From assembly GCA_947095585.1 (NCBI GenBank), contig OX352762.1, positions 47,049,335 through 47,113,334 of the forward strand: a DNA stretch of 64,000 nucleotides, read 5' to 3'. The position numbers and the translations under genes were made by a program. This document shows, piece after piece, positions 63,684-64,000 of this stretch. Position 1 is the stretch's first letter. Every line of letters starts with the position of its first letter. Origin of the DNA: Nephrocerus scutellatus. Taxonomy: Eukaryota > Arthropoda > Insecta > Diptera > Pipunculidae. The notes under the pieces are model-generated. The model searched no databases and was not told where the DNA came from. It was given only the letters and a program-made list of their open reading frames with translations.

Positions 63684-64000
63684 ATTGCTTGGGAAATTGA
63701 TTTGTTCCAGAAATTCCAGACCATAATGATCATATTCCAGAATTTCCATAGGAAGAAATCTTATAGTCGCATCTTAGTCCTACATTCCGAATTTCATGCG
63801 AATCGATTGAAAAATTTCTTTGTTCCAGAAATTCCAGACAATAATGATCATATTCCAGAATTTCCATAGGAAGACATCTTATAGTCGCATCTTAGTCCTA
63901 TATTCCGAATTTCATGCGAACCGCTTGAGAAATTGATTTGTTCCAGAAATTCCAGACCATAATGATCATATTCCAGAATTTCCATAGGAAGAAATCTTAT
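63684..64000. repeat. 118-bp satellite right of LINE copy 2 (cut by window end)
   Basis: Resumes with attgcttggg and carries the same rare variants as the right flank of copy 1 (gaatcgattgaaaaatttc, aagacatcttatag, gaaccgcttgag), at an offset of 6,423 bp to the last base shown. No gene is present. Confidence 0.95.

Larger units (their letters stand above)
52202..64000. repeat. Tandem duplication of a satellite-plus-LINE block (6.2/6.4 kb)
   Basis: Unit 1 is 52,202-58,390 and unit 2 starts at 58,391 and is still homologous to unit 1 at the window edge. The offset is 6,189 bp up to about 53,190, 6,417 after the 228-bp segment missing from copy 1, and 6,423 after a 6-bp difference in ORF1 (about 56,640). 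The satellite flanks and LINE junctions are the same in both. The true left breakpoint lies anywhere in about 52,160-52,202, where the copies stop matching. Confidence 0.93.

Noticed and set aside
1..64000. A novel host gene system, defence locus or protein-coding repeat gene.
   Set aside because: Outside the LINEs no frame exceeds about 80 codons and all text fits the satellite. The noteworthy structure here is repeat organisation, not a protein system.

Overview
The window is almost entirely a tandem satellite DNA array from a eukaryote, interrupted by two copies of one non-LTR retrotransposon (LINE). No host gene, tRNA, rRNA, CRISPR array or bacterial-type operon is visible. The LINE has a coiled-coil ORF1 with a baculovirus-FP-like C-terminal domain, an APE-type endonuclease plus YADD reverse transcriptase, and a downstream-promoter-element motif about 27 nt inside its 5' end. 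These features are typical of Jockey/CR1-group elements of insects and other arthropods, so an AT-rich arthropod, probably insect, heterochromatic or pericentromeric locus is the best inference. I do not recognise the satellite family and cannot name a species.

Layout. Positions 1-52,844 are an uninterrupted head-to-tail array of a 118-bp monomer, all in one orientation. Positions 52,845-57,260 hold LINE copy 1 on the minus strand. Positions 57,261-59,033 are satellite again. Positions 59,034-63,683 hold LINE copy 2, also minus, and satellite continues to the window end. The many 60-79 codon open frames in the array are satellite shadows, because 118 is not a multiple of 3 and each frame changes every monomer.

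The array has nested higher-order structure. At the lowest level there are 118-bp monomers and a recurrent 148-bp variant carrying a 30-bp internal duplication. Above that are a 14-monomer unit of exactly 1,652 bp, a 738-bp pair, a virtually identical 2,479-bp tandem pair (40,941-45,898), a 1,985-bp-offset pair (about 49.06-52.73 kb), a 6,196-bp pair (about 11.36-23.58 kb) and an 8.4-kb pair (about 19.3-35.6 kb). The spacings fit integer numbers of monomers plus the 30-bp insert, which points to repeated unequal exchange in register.

The two LINE copies are not independent insertions. They sit at the same base of the same satellite monomer with the same flanks and share the same two ORF2 frameshifts. 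A 6.2-6.4 kb satellite-plus-LINE block has therefore been tandemly duplicated, and the homology still runs at the right edge of the window. A LINE-free paralogue of the insertion site is present at about 36,775. The order of events can be read: insertion into satellite, ORF2 frame damage (before or after insertion), block duplication, then a 228-bp in-frame deletion in copy 1 and a 6-bp indel in ORF1. ORF1 is open in both copies and ORF2 is broken in both, so neither copy looks able to mobilise itself.
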